Assembly (NCBI RefSeq): GCF_011926545.1
Contig: NZ_JAATIT010000001.1
Span: forward strand, 948,469 to 1,012,468
Reading direction: 5' to 3'
Length of the DNA: 64,000 nt
Source of the DNA: Sphingopyxis italica
GTDB lineage: Bacteria; Pseudomonadota; Alphaproteobacteria; Sphingomonadales; Sphingomonadaceae
The notes beneath the pieces are model-generated. The model saw only the letters and a list, made by a program, of their open reading frames with translations. It was not told where the DNA came from and did no database searches. This document shows, piece after piece, positions 34,458-42,932 of this stretch. A program made the translations under genes and the position numbers. Every line of letters begins with the position of its first letter. Within the stretch, counting starts at the first letter, position 1.

Positions 34458-35981
34458 ATGAACACCGTGATCATCCGCGAAGACGACCTGATCGAAACGA
34501 TCGCCGACGCGCTCCAGTACATCAGCTATTTCCATCCGATGGACTATATCCGCGCCTTGGGCGCCGCGTATGAACGCGAAGTGTCGCCCGCCGCGAAGGA
34601 CGCGATGGCGCAGATCCTGTCGAACAGCCGCATGTGCGCCGAGGGACACCGCCCGATCTGCCAGGACACCGGTATCGTCACCGTCTTCATCAAATGGGGC
34701 ATGGACTGCCGCCTCGACAGCCCGCGCAGCCTGCAGCAGGTCGTCGATGAAGGCGTGCGCAAGGCCTATCTCCACCCCGAAAACAAGCTGCGCGCCTCGA
34801 TCCTTGCCGACCCGGCATTCAGCCGCGTGAACACCAAGGACAACACCCCGTCGGTCCTCAACGTCGAAATGGTCCCCGGCAGCAAGGTCGTGATCGACGT
34901 CGCCGCGAAAGGCGGCGGCAGCGAGAATAAGTCGAAGTTCAAGATGATGAACCCGTCGGATTCGATCGTCGACTGGGTGCTCGAAATGGTGCCGCAGATG
35001 GGCGCCGGCTGGTGCCCGCCGGGCATGCTCGGCATCGGCATCGGCGGAACCGCCGAAAAGGCGATGCTGCTCGCGAAACAGTCTCTGATGGACCCGATCG
35101 ACATGACCGAGCTGCTCGCGCGCGGGCCGTCGAACCCGACCGAGGAACTGCGCATCGAGCTGTATGAAAAGGTCAATGCGCTCGGCATCGGCGCGCAGGG
35201 GCTCGGCGGTCTTGCCACCGTGCTCGACGTCAAGATCAATGACTGGCCGACACACGCCGCGTCGAAGCCCGTCGCGATGATTCCCAATTGCGCCGCGACG
35301 CGCCATGCCCATGTCACCCTCGATGGCAGCGGCCCCGCCTTCCTCGAACCGCCGGTGCTCGCCGATTATCCGCAGATCGACTGGGCGCCTGACAAGGCCG
35401 CGATCCGCGTCGACCTCGACACTCTGACCCCCGAAGTCGTCGCAAGCTGGAAGCAAGGCGACCGCCTGCTCCTCAACGGCAAGATGCTCACCGGCCGCGA
35501 CGCCGCGCACAAACGCATCGCCGACATGCTCGCCAAGGGCGAAGAGCTGCCCGTCGAATTCAAGGGCCGCGTCATCTATTATGTCGGCCCGGTCGACCCG
35601 GTGGGCGAGGAAATCGTCGGCCCCGCCGGTCCGACGACCGCGACGCGCATGGACAAGTTCATGGACCTGATGCTCGATCAGGGCCTGCTCGCCTGCGTCG
35701 GCAAGGCCGAGCGCGGCCCCGCCGCGACGCAGGCGATCGCCAAGCACAAGAGCGCCTATCTGATGGCGGTCGGCGGCGCGGCCTATCTGGTCGCGCGCGC
35801 GATCAAGGGCAGTAAGGTCGTCGGCTTCGCCGACCTCGGCATGGAAGCGATCTACGAGTTCGACGTCAACGACTTCCCCGTCACCGTCGCGGTCGACAGC
35901 GAAGGCCAGAACGTCCACGTCAACGCCCCGAAGCTGTGGCAGAAGCGGATCAAGGACGAGGGGTTGCTGGAGAAGGCGTGA
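34458..35981 (+). CDS. fumA: Fumarate hydratase, class I (iron-sulfur)
   Basis: A 507-residue class I fumarase with both alpha- and beta-type regions in one chain. Cysteines expected to hold the oxygen-sensitive 4Fe-4S cluster are in GHRPICQDTGIV, GAGWCPPGMLGIGIGG and MIPNCAAT. The C-terminal region (KMLTGRDAAHKRIADML, YVGPVDPVGEEIVGPAGPTT) is the fumarase C-terminal domain. It interconverts fumarate and malate in the TCA cycle. The ATG follows an AAGG-type ribosome binding site; the stop is one base away from the next gene's ATG. Confidence 0.95.
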   Translation: MNTVIIREDDLIETIADALQYISYFHPMDYIRALGAAYEREVSPAAKDAMAQILSNSRMCAEGHRPICQDTGIVTVFIKWGMDCRLDSPRSLQQVVDEGVRKAYLHPENKLRASILADPAFSRVNTKDNTPSVLNVEMVPGSKVVIDVAAKGGGSENKSKFKMMNPSDSIVDWVLEMVPQMGAGWCPPGMLGIGIGGTAEKAMLLAKQSLMDPIDMTELLARGPSNPTEELRIELYEKVNALGIGAQGLGGLATVLDVKINDWPTHAASKPVAMIPNCAATRHAHVTLDGSGPAFLEPPVLADYPQIDWAPDKAAIRVDLDTLTPEVVASWKQGDRLLLNGKMLTGRDAAHKRIADMLAKGEELPVEFKGRVIYYVGPVDPVGEEIVGPAGPTTATRMDKFMDLMLDQGLLACVGKAERGPAATQAIAKHKSAYLMAVGGAAYLVARAIKGSKVVGFADLGMEAIYEFDVNDFPVTVAVDSEGQNVHVNAPKLWQKRIKDEGLLEKA

Positions 35982-35982
35982 C

Positions 35983-36459
35983 ATGCGCTTCCGCCCGCTC
36001 GGCTTTGCCTTTGAAGTGCGGACCGCGCTCGATCTTGCGGAAAGCAAGCGAAGGGTCAGGCAGTGCAAATACGGGGTGTTTCATCCCGATGACGGACCGC
36101 GCGGCTTCATTCTCGGCCGCTTCATCTGCTTGTGGAATAGTATGATCGACAGGCAGGGTCCCATGTTGATCGGGTGGATGTTTGAAGACGGATCGGGCTG
36201 CCGCATCAAGGGACAATCGGGTTCCGACCTGAATGGCATCCTGTCGTTGGTGATCGTGGGGATAATCATTTCGATCGTTGCCGTAATGGCCATCCGCAAC
36301 GGACACGGAAACACCTCCTTCTACGTGATGATGACGCTGTCCATGGTTGGGCTTGCCATTCTGCTGATTGCCGCCAGCAACGAGCGTCGCGAGGGAATGC
36401 CCCTCGTCCAGTTTCTTCAAACGGCAACGGGCGGCGATGAACGGCACGAGTTTCGCTGA
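35983..36459 (+). CDS. Two-TM protein of unknown function, coupled to fumA
   Basis: A 158-residue protein whose ATG is one base after the fumA stop, so it is translationally coupled. The N-terminal half is soluble and aromatic (GFILGRFICLWNSM, GWMFEDGSGCR); two hydrophobic helices follow at about residues 85-103 (ILSLVIVGIIISIVAVMAI) and 114-130 (VMMTLSMVGLAILLIAA). Its DNA is noticeably less GC-rich than its neighbours, hinting at a recent arrival or weak codon selection. No family is recognised, and the next gene is not a likely partner. Confidence 0.72.
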   Translation: MRFRPLGFAFEVRTALDLAESKRRVRQCKYGVFHPDDGPRGFILGRFICLWNSMIDRQGPMLIGWMFEDGSGCRIKGQSGSDLNGILSLVIVGIIISIVAVMAIRNGHGNTSFYVMMTLSMVGLAILLIAASNERREGMPLVQFLQTATGGDERHEFR

Positions 36460-36536
36460 CAGTATCTCGCCCGTACTTGCCTTCCACGATCAAAAGTCCA
36501 ACACTCCCCGCGACATAAACAGCCAGGGGACGCAGC

Positions 36537-38072
36537 ATGGATTTCCGTAACGTCGACAAGCTGAACCGCCGCGACATGATTCGCGGCACCGCGATGCTCG
36601 GCGCGGGCGCCGCTTTCATGCAGCCGATCCCGCTCTGGGCGCAGTCGGGAACGATGGCCGACATCCGCAAGGCCGCCGAGGCGGGCAAGGACGCGTCGAT
36701 CAAGCGCATCCGCGACTGGATCGCCCTCCCCTCGATCGCCGCCGAGAATCGCAGCATGGCCGAGGGCGCGGCCTATATGGCCGAGCTCGCGAAGGACGCG
36801 GGCTTCACCCATGTCGAGATCGTGCCGACCGACGGCCACCCCGGCGTGTTCGGGACGATCGACGTCGGTGCCCCGCGGACGCTCGGCATCTATTTCATGT
36901 ACGACGTCAAACAGTTCGACCCCACCGAATGGTCGTCGCCGCCGCTTGAGGGCAAGATGGTCGATCGCCCCGGTTTCGGGCAGGCGATCATGGGCCGCGG
37001 CGCGGTGAACCAGAAGGGCCCCGAGGCAACCTTCCTCGCCGCGCTCCACGCGATCCGCGCCGCCGGACGCAAGCTTCCGGTCAATATCGTGCTCGTCTGC
37101 GAGGGCGAGGAGGAGATCGGATCGCCGCACTTCCGCCAGATCGCGACCAAGCCCAACATCCTCGCCGCGCTCAAGAAATGCGAAGGCATCTTCATCCCCT
37201 TCGCTTCGCAGGGCAAAACCGGCAACGTCACGGTCAACCTGGGGTCGAAGGGAATCATCGAACTCGAACTCGTCGCGAGCGGCGAGAAATGGGGCCGCGG
37301 GCCGAAGGGCGACGTCCATTCGAGTCTCAAAGCCATGGTCGACTCGCCGGCGTGGCGGCTGGTGCAGGCGCTCCAGACGCTCGTCACCCCCGATGGCAAC
37401 AAACCGGCGATCGAGGGCTGGTACGAAAATGTCCGCCCGCTCACCGAGCGCGAAAAGACGCTGATCCGCGAAGCCGCGAAAGCGGGCGACGAAACCGCGC
37501 AGAAACAGGCGCTCGGGATCACCCACTGGATCGACAATCTCTCTTACGACGACGCGCTGATCCGGCTCGCGCAGGAACCCACGGTCAATATCGAGGGGCT
37601 CGTCGCGGGTTATACCGGCCCCGGCGGCAAGACGATCCTGCCCGGCCGCGCGGTCGCCAAGCTTGACCTTCGCCTCGTCCCGAACCAGACGCGCGCCGAG
37701 GCCGAGAAGAAGCTGCGCGTCCATCTCGACAAACACGGCTTCACCGATGTCGAGGCCAATGTCTCGGGCGGCTACGACCCGACCGAGGTCGCTGAGGACA
37801 GCCGCCTCGTCCGCTCCGAACTCGCGACCTATAAAAAGCTCGGGGTCGCGACGAGCCTCAACCCGCGGATGGCGGGGAGCTGGCCCGGCGCGACCTTCAC
37901 CGCGCCGCCCGTGTCGATCCCCGCGGCGCATTTCGGCATCGGCCACGGATCGGGCGCGCACGCCCCCGACGAATATTTCCTCATCGATTCGACCAATCCC
38001 GAGGTCGCCGGGCTCGTCGACGCGACGATGGGCTTCGCCGAATTCCTCTATGTCCTCGCGGCGATCAAATAG
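36537..38072 (+). CDS. M20 family metallopeptidase with Tat signal
   Basis: A 511-residue enzyme. The N-terminus has a twin-arginine motif (LNRRDMIRGTAMLGAGAAF, cleavage near WAQ), so the folded protein is probably exported to the periplasm. M20 landmarks are MGRGAVNQKGPEATFLAAL and the general base CEGEEEIGSPHF; a dimerisation domain lies between (about 240-400) and the C-terminal metal ligand region has AHFGIGHGSGAHAPDE. M20 enzymes are aminoacylases, carboxypeptidases or dipeptidases; the exact substrate is not readable. ATG at 36537 follows an AGGGGA-like site (CCAGGGGACGCAGC). Confidence 0.92.
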   Translation: MDFRNVDKLNRRDMIRGTAMLGAGAAFMQPIPLWAQSGTMADIRKAAEAGKDASIKRIRDWIALPSIAAENRSMAEGAAYMAELAKDAGFTHVEIVPTDGHPGVFGTIDVGAPRTLGIYFMYDVKQFDPTEWSSPPLEGKMVDRPGFGQAIMGRGAVNQKGPEATFLAALHAIRAAGRKLPVNIVLVCEGEEEIGSPHFRQIATKPNILAALKKCEGIFIPFASQGKTGNVTVNLGSKGIIELELVASGEKWGRGPKGDVHSSLKAMVDSPAWRLVQALQTLVTPDGNKPAIEGWYENVRPLTEREKTLIREAAKAGDETAQKQALGITHWIDNLSYDDALIRLAQEPTVNIEGLVAGYTGPGGKTILPGRAVAKLDLRLVPNQTRAEAEKKLRVHLDKHGFTDVEANVSGGYDPTEVAEDSRLVRSELATYKKLGVATSLNPRMAGSWPGATFTAPPVSIPAAHFGIGHGSGAHAPDEYFLIDSTNPEVAGLVDATMGFAEFLYVLAAIK

Positions 38073-38120
38073 GGAACCACCGCTCCTCCCCATCGCTGCG
38101 CGACAGGGAGGATCTGAAAA

Positions 38121-39317
38121 TCAGAACCCGTAGACCAGGCTGAACCGCGTCTGGGTGTCGACGCTTTCGATTCCCGGCGGCGGGCTGGTGTCGATCTGCG
38201 CCGAATAGGCGATCCGCGCCGACAGCGCGCCAGTCAGCTTGGCATTGAGCGCGGTTTGCGAGCTGGTCGAGCTGTTGGTCGTGCCAACGATCGTCGATGC
38301 GACCTGCGTCAGCCGCAACGTCGGCGACAATTGCCAGCCGAAATCGAGCCCCGCGAGCGCGGTCAATTCGGTGTCGTTGCCGCCGTCCACGAAAGCGGTC
38401 TGGCGGAACGCCGGGCCGCCTTTCAGGCTCAGCGTCATCTTCTTGGTATCGACGACCTTGTAGCCGAGCCCGCCCGACAGGTTCCAGCGCGTGTCATAGC
38501 CGAGAATCCGGTCATGCTCCCAGCGGCCGAGACCAAAGGCAAAGGTGCGCTCGTCGATCCGGTACTGCGGCTCCAGCTCGGCCAGATAGCGTTCGACCGA
38601 TGTCTTGCCGTTGGTGCGCTGGTAATCGGCCTGCGCGCGCAGCTTGTGCGTCCAGTCGATTCCCTTGCGCGCGAGAGCGAGGCCTGCGCTGAGACCCGCC
38701 GAACTGGTATTGCCGCTGCTCTGCGACGCGCCGATCTGCCCCTCGCCCTTCCAATTCTCCCAGAATTTCGCCGCCGCCAGCTTGGCGCGCGCGGCCGCCG
38801 CCGCCTCGTCCTTCAATCGCTGCCGTTCGGCGCGATAGGCGACGACCTGTTCCTCGATTTCGGCGGCGTCCTCCGGCGTGGTGGCCTTGGCGAGCTTCGC
38901 CACCGCCTCGACATCGGCATCCTTGCCGCTCGCCATGGCGGCGGCGAGCATGTTGCGCACCGGATCGAACGGAACCTCCGGCGGGTGGCCGCTGCGATAA
39001 TAGGCGAGGAGCGCGTCGATTTCGCCGATGTTGGCCGGATGCGTCTGCCGGGCGAACTTTGCCACCGCTTCGACATCGTCATTGTTACCGCTCGCGAAGG
39101 CGGCGTCGATCATCGCGCGCAGCGCATCGGGCAGTGGCGGATCGGGCGGCACGAGCACGACCGGGAGCGGGGCGGCCACTACCGGGTCGACGAGCAGGGG
39201 GTTGACGAGCAGCGGGTTCGGCTGTGTCGGATCGACCGGTTCCTGCGCGGCGTGCACGGGCACGGCGGCGAACGCGAAAGGCAGGCAAAGCGCGGCCAGG
39301 GGAGGGAGAGCTGTCAC
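38121..39317 (-). CDS. DUF481 outer-membrane beta-barrel protein with N-terminal repeats
   Basis: A 398-residue exported protein. After a signal peptide (MTALPPLAALCLPFAFAAVP) and a Pro/Val-rich linker come two similar helical repeats of about 42 residues (about 65-107 and 117-159; ASGNNDDVEAVAKFA and ASGKDADVEAVAKLA). From about residue 180 a DUF481 (YdiY-like) barrel domain begins with WKGEGQIGASQSSGNTSS and ends in SLVYGF, the Phe-terminated strand of outer-membrane barrels. YdiY-like proteins respond to salt or acid in some bacteria; function is uncertain. It converges with the M20 gene 48 bp away. Confidence 0.86.
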   Translation of the reverse strand: MTALPPLAALCLPFAFAAVPVHAAQEPVDPTQPNPLLVNPLLVDPVVAAPLPVVLVPPDPPLPDALRAMIDAAFASGNNDDVEAVAKFARQTHPANIGEIDALLAYYRSGHPPEVPFDPVRNMLAAAMASGKDADVEAVAKLAKATTPEDAAEIEEQVVAYRAERQRLKDEAAAAARAKLAAAKFWENWKGEGQIGASQSSGNTSSAGLSAGLALARKGIDWTHKLRAQADYQRTNGKTSVERYLAELEPQYRIDERTFAFGLGRWEHDRILGYDTRWNLSGGLGYKVVDTKKMTLSLKGGPAFRQTAFVDGGNDTELTALAGLDFGWQLSPTLRLTQVASTIVGTTNSSTSSQTALNAKLTGALSARIAYSAQIDTSPPPGIESVDTQTRFSLVYGF

Positions 39318-39449
39318 CGAAGACGTCCTTCTTTGGGGGTGGAAGCCGGGTTCGTTCGATCGTCCGCGCGGGGCCGGCGCGCGTGCGATGCGCCCCTATA
39401 ACCCGAAAGTTTCTGGCATTTCCACCCCGCCTGCCCCATCTGCAATCCT

Positions 39450-39725
39450 ATGCTGATCGCCATCATCGCCATTTTCTGCGCCGGCATCGGCAATTTCGCG
39501 ATGCACCGCGCCTTCATGGAAAGCGACGATCCGCTGATCCAGCAGATGGTGAAACCGCTGGCGGACAAGGTCGGGCCGAACATCACCTATGTCTTCGAAT
39601 TCCTGCTGCTCGTCGGCGCGATGGCGATCGCGACGCGGAACTGGTTCGCCGCGCTGATGCTCTATGGCCTCTATACGATCTTCAACGCGATGGCGTTCAG
39701 CTGGATCATGCAAAGGCCGCGGTAA
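39450..39725 (+). CDS. Small membrane protein, 91 residues
   Basis: A short protein with three hydrophobic segments (about residues 2-18, 48-62 and 66-82) and a central soluble stretch (ESDDPLIQQMVKPLADKVG). It looks like a small integral membrane protein of the kind often found conserved among sphingomonads. It is transcribed divergently from the DUF481 gene (132-bp gap) and followed by a palindromic repeat. No function or partner is evident. Confidence 0.72.
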   Translation: MLIAIIAIFCAGIGNFAMHRAFMESDDPLIQQMVKPLADKVGPNITYVFEFLLLVGAMAIATRNWFAALMLYGLYTIFNAMAFSWIMQRPR

Positions 39726-39769
39726 ACGGAAGCGCGGCGGGTTTGGGCCGGAAGCGGTCATATTAACAT

Positions 39770-39847
39770 CGTCATCCCGGCGAAGGCCGGGATCTCGCCG
39801 GTGCTTCCTTGCGATAGGGTGAGATCCCGGCCTTCGCCGGGATGACG
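39770..39847. repeat. Palindromic repeat, CGTCATCCCGGCGAA family
   Basis: Perfect 27-bp arms (39770-39796 and 39821-39847) around a 24-nt loop. Arms begin CGTCATCCCGGCGAAGGC. Nearly identical to 52179-52256. It fills most of the 175-bp gap between the small membrane protein and the convergent MBL hydrolase. Confidence 0.88.
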
Positions 39848-39900
39848 AAAGTTGGGAAGTGACCGCTTCCCACCCCAAGGCCGACGCTGAGCCGCGGGCA

Positions 39901-41028
39901 TCAAGCCACCCCGTGGTACCACCACACCCCATCGCGGTTCTCGCGCTGCACGCGCCCTTCGACCTCCAGCCGCTTCAGATGTGCGAGCGCTTCGCCCGTC
40001 GCCAGCCCCTGATTATGCTCGCCGATCGGGCGGTTGAACAGCAGCGGGAAGCTGTCGACCGCGCGCATCGGCGCCTTCGCCGCGGCTTCGGCGAGATTGT
40101 AGAGCCGCATCCGGTGCTCGTCGCGCAGCGCCACCAGGCGGACGTGCAGCCCGTTGAACGGCTCGCCATGCGCGGGACAGACGGTGACGTCGGCGGGAAC
40201 GACGCGGAGCAGCTTGTCGATCGACGCGAGCCATTCGCCCAAGGGGTCGGCGTCGGGTTCGGTGATGTTGACCGAGACGTTCGAGCTGATCCGCGGCAGC
40301 ACCTGGTCGCCCGAGACGAGAACGCCCTCTTTCTCGTTCCACAGGCACGCATGTTCGGGGCTGTGTCCCGAGCCGGTGACGACGCGCCACTGGTGTCCGC
40401 CCATGTCGAGCGTCTCGCCGTCGGCGATCCGCACATAGGAGCGCGGCAGCGTGAAGATCATGCGCTGGAACATGTTCCAGCCACGCGAACGCTGCGCCTC
40501 GATCGCATCCTCGTCCCAGCCCGCCGCCCGCGACTGCGCCAGCACCTCGTCGGGGGCCGTGTCGGCGGATTCGGCGACGATCGCGCGCGCGGTCAGCATC
40601 TCGCCGCGCGTCATCCACAGCTTTACGCCCTGTTTCTTCGCGATCCAGCCGGCGAGGCCGATATGGTCGGGGTGGAGGTGCGTGCCAATGACGCGCGTGA
40701 TCGTCTTGTCCGCGAGCGCGCCGGCATAAAGCGCCTTCCACGCGTCGGAGCACATCGTCAGGCAAATGCCGGTGTCGACCACGGCAACGCCGTCATCCGC
40801 ATCGTCGAGCAGCCAACTGTTGATATGGCCCAGCGACCCCGGCATCGGGATGCGCGCCCAGCTGATCCCCGGCGCGATGCGGATCGTCTCGCCCGGCCCC
40901 GGCGCGGCGTCGCCCCATGGATAGGTCAGCCCGGCGTGGCTCGTCGCGGTAAAGCTGTCGTCCTGGGTCAGCGAGGCGTCCGGCGAGCCGCTGGCCGCCG
41001 GGATATGGTCCTCGTCGCCCTCCGACAT
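39901..41028 (-). CDS. Metallo-beta-lactamase fold hydrolase
   Basis: A 375-residue MBL-fold protein. The metal-binding motif is THLHPDHIGLAGW (HxHxDH), with further ligands in GSGHSPEHACLW and the C-terminal CPAHGEPF; a C-terminal winged-helix-like extension (VRLVALRDEHRMRLYNL... LAHLKRLEVEGRV) follows, as in glyoxalase II-like and LACTB2-like proteins. It should be a cytoplasmic hydrolase, possibly of thioesters or nucleotides; the substrate is unknown. ATG at 41028 is preferred over a TTG one codon upstream. Confidence 0.91.
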   Translation of the reverse strand: MSEGDEDHIPAASGSPDASLTQDDSFTATSHAGLTYPWGDAAPGPGETIRIAPGISWARIPMPGSLGHINSWLLDDADDGVAVVDTGICLTMCSDAWKALYAGALADKTITRVIGTHLHPDHIGLAGWIAKKQGVKLWMTRGEMLTARAIVAESADTAPDEVLAQSRAAGWDEDAIEAQRSRGWNMFQRMIFTLPRSYVRIADGETLDMGGHQWRVVTGSGHSPEHACLWNEKEGVLVSGDQVLPRISSNVSVNITEPDADPLGEWLASIDKLLRVVPADVTVCPAHGEPFNGLHVRLVALRDEHRMRLYNLAEAAAKAPMRAVDSFPLLFNRPIGEHNQGLATGEALAHLKRLEVEGRVQRENRDGVWWYHGVA

Positions 41029-41042
41029 CAAACCGCTCGAGT

Positions 41043-41134
41043 CAATAAATAGGGACTGTCCCTATTTAACGAAAGCGGCTTTGCGTGGAGCGGACTGGTC
41101 GCTCCAGTTAAATAGGGACTGTCCCTATTTATTG
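41043..41134. repeat. Nested palindromic element with two AAATAGGGACTGTCCCTATTT cores
   Basis: Two 28-nt copies (41043-41070 and 41107-41134), each itself a near-perfect palindrome with a 21-nt core, are arranged as inverted repeats around a 36-nt centre that contains a hairpin (TGGAGCG at 41086-41092, CGCTCCA at 41100-41106). The core sequence is of a type often seen beside IS200-like Y1 transposases in proteobacteria; no transposase is present here. Confidence 0.8.
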
Positions 41135-41153
41135 GCGCCCCGCCCGTCACGCG

Positions 41154-41828
41154 TCAGTCTGCCGCCGCGTCGTTCGCCGTTTCGCTGGCTTCTTCGGCGG
41201 CACGCGCTTCGTTCGCCGCGGTGCGTTCGGCGCGCAGCTCTTCGAGCAGCGCTTCGCGGTCGCCCTCGAAGCGGCTGTCCTCGGGCGCCTTGATCCCCGC
41301 CTTCTTCGCCGCCTTGGCGACGAGCGCGTCAAGTTCGCGCTGCGAACAGAGGCCGAGCGTCACCGGATCCTTCGGCACGATGTTCGCGCTGTTCCAGTGG
41401 CTGCGGTCGCGGATCGCGCCGATCGTGTTGCGGGTGGTGCCGATCAGCTTGCCGATCGCGCCGTCCGATACCTCGGGATGGTTCTTGAGGATCCAGGCGA
41501 TGCCGTCGGGCTTGTCCTGGCGCTTGCTGACCGGGGTGTAGCGCGGGCCGCGCGTGCGGCGAATCGTGTCCTGCGCCTGCTTGCTCATCTTGAGCTTGTA
41601 GTTCGGGTCGTCCTGACCCTTTTCGATTTCGTCCATCGACAGTTCGTGCGCGCGGACGGGATCGCGGCCGGTATATTTGGTCGCGGCGGTCTCGTCGGCG
41701 ATCGCCTGGACCTCGAGGATGTGGATGCCGCAATATTCGGCGATCTGGACAAAGGTGAGACCGGTGTTGTCGACCAGCCAGGCGGCGGTCGCATGCGGCA
41801 TCAGCGGGGTGGCATCGGCGTTGGCCAT
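41154..41828 (-). CDS. trcR: Cell cycle transcriptional regulator, TrcR/DUF1013 family
   Basis: A 224-residue alphaproteobacterial DUF1013 protein. It starts MPHATAAWLVDNTGLTFVQIA after a short leader, then EYCGIHILEVQAIADE and a conserved middle (RDPVRAHELSMDEIEKGQ); a helix-turn-helix-like region lies at about residues 110-165 (DGIAWILKNHPEVSDGAIGKLIGTTRNTI), and the C-terminal 60 residues are Ala/Glu-rich. The family is annotated as a cell-cycle regulator in rhizobia; the role here is transferred from family name. The preceding LysR gene ends with a strong hairpin (41860-41881). Confidence 0.88.
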   Translation of the reverse strand: MANADATPLMPHATAAWLVDNTGLTFVQIAEYCGIHILEVQAIADETAATKYTGRDPVRAHELSMDEIEKGQDDPNYKLKMSKQAQDTIRRTRGPRYTPVSKRQDKPDGIAWILKNHPEVSDGAIGKLIGTTRNTIGAIRDRSHWNSANIVPKDPVTLGLCSQRELDALVAKAAKKAGIKAPEDSRFEGDREALLEELRAERTAANEARAAEEASETANDAAAD

Positions 41829-41859
41829 GACGATAAGGTCTCCAAGCGGAAATAATAAG

Positions 41860-41881
41860 GGCCGCCCCTCGCGGGGCGGCC
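41860..41881 (-). terminator. GC-rich hairpin after the LysR gene
   Basis: GGCCGCCCC, a 4-nt loop and GGGGCGGCC, then CTTATTATTTCC on the minus strand. It lies 25 nt past the LysR stop, in the gap to trcR, and fits an intrinsic terminator. Confidence 0.7.
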
Positions 41882-41906
41882 ATTCGGCGGTCGATGTAGA
41901 CCTGTT

Positions 41907-42827
41907 TTAGGTTGCGGGCAAGGGCTGGTCGTCGGCGGCGAAACCCGCAACCGATTCGACGAGCCACGCGCAAACCGCCCGCACATCGGCACAGGCCATA
42001 TTGGCCGGCGTCGCGAGCATGTGGTAGCTTTCGCCTTCGATGACCGGGCCGAAGGGGTGGACCAGCAGTCCCGCCTCGATTTCCGGACGCGCGAGAATCA
42101 GGCTGCCGATCGCGACGCCATGCCCGGCGACCGCCGCCTGCAGGGCATGATCGTCCGAACTGAAACGCGGCCCTTCGTCGACGGCCAGCCCCTCCATCCC
42201 GGCAAGCCGCGCCCATCGCCGCCAGTCGGACGCGTTGGCGGGCTGGCGCCATTCGACATGCAGCAAGGTCGCGTGCATCAGGTCTTGCGGCCCCGACAGG
42301 CCCAGCTTCGGGCTGCAAAGCGGTCCGAAACGTTCCGAGAAAAGCGGTCGGCCGACCAGCCCGTCAAAGGGCCCGCGACCATAACGAACCGCCACATCGG
42401 CCAGCCCCGCCGCCAGATCGACGGGCTCGTTGGAGGAATGCAGCCGCAGGTCGAAATCGGGAAAGCGTTCGCGAAACGAGCCGAGCGCGGGCAGAAGCCT
42501 GCGCGCGGTAAACTGGATCGTCGCCGTCAATGTCACCGCCGCGCGCCGCGGCCCCGGCGCGAGATCGGCAAGCGCCCGGTCGAACATGTCGAAGCCGTCG
42601 CGCAATGGCGGATAGAGCCGCTCGCCCGCTTCGGTCAGCGCGACCTGCCGCACCTGGCGAATGAACAGCGCGAGGCCCAGCACATCCTCCAGCAGGCGGA
42701 TCTGGTGGCTGATCGCCGTGGGGGTCACCGCCAGCTCGTCCGCCGCCTTGCGAAAACTGAGATAGCGCGCCGCCGCTTCGAAGGCGCGCAATGCGCCTAG
42801 CGGCGGAAGTTTCCGGTTTCGTATCAT
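41907..42827 (-). CDS. LysR family transcriptional regulator, GcvA-like
   Basis: A 306-residue LysR protein. The N-terminal winged helix reads LPPLGALRAFEAAARYLSF with the recognition part RKAADELAVTPTAISHQIR, typical of the GcvA/AmpR-like subgroup; the effector-binding domain covers about residues 95-300. ATG at 42827 (MIRNRKLPPLG) matches usual length; an ATG at 42848 would add seven residues. It is divergent from azoR with a 105-bp shared region and probably controls it, as such LysR-oxidoreductase pairs commonly do (inference). Confidence 0.92.
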   Translation of the reverse strand: MIRNRKLPPLGALRAFEAAARYLSFRKAADELAVTPTAISHQIRLLEDVLGLALFIRQVRQVALTEAGERLYPPLRDGFDMFDRALADLAPGPRRAAVTLTATIQFTARRLLPALGSFRERFPDFDLRLHSSNEPVDLAAGLADVAVRYGRGPFDGLVGRPLFSERFGPLCSPKLGLSGPQDLMHATLLHVEWRQPANASDWRRWARLAGMEGLAVDEGPRFSSDDHALQAAVAGHGVAIGSLILARPEIEAGLLVHPFGPVIEGESYHMLATPANMACADVRAVCAWLVESVAGFAADDQPLPAT

Positions 42828-42932
42828 AGATGAGGAAAATCGATCCATTGGCTGAGATATTCGCGTTCGACCAAGAGATTTATAGCGAGATATACTCTTC
42901 CGGTCATCAAAACAAATGAACTGGATTATCCC
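42828..42932. promoter_or_regulatory. LysR/azoR divergent promoter region
   Basis: The 105-bp gap is AT-rich by local standards and holds two GAGATAT copies (about 42854-42860 and 42888-42894) and an ATTTATAG stretch. Symmetric LysR boxes are not obvious, so the operator position is not assigned. Confidence 0.35.
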
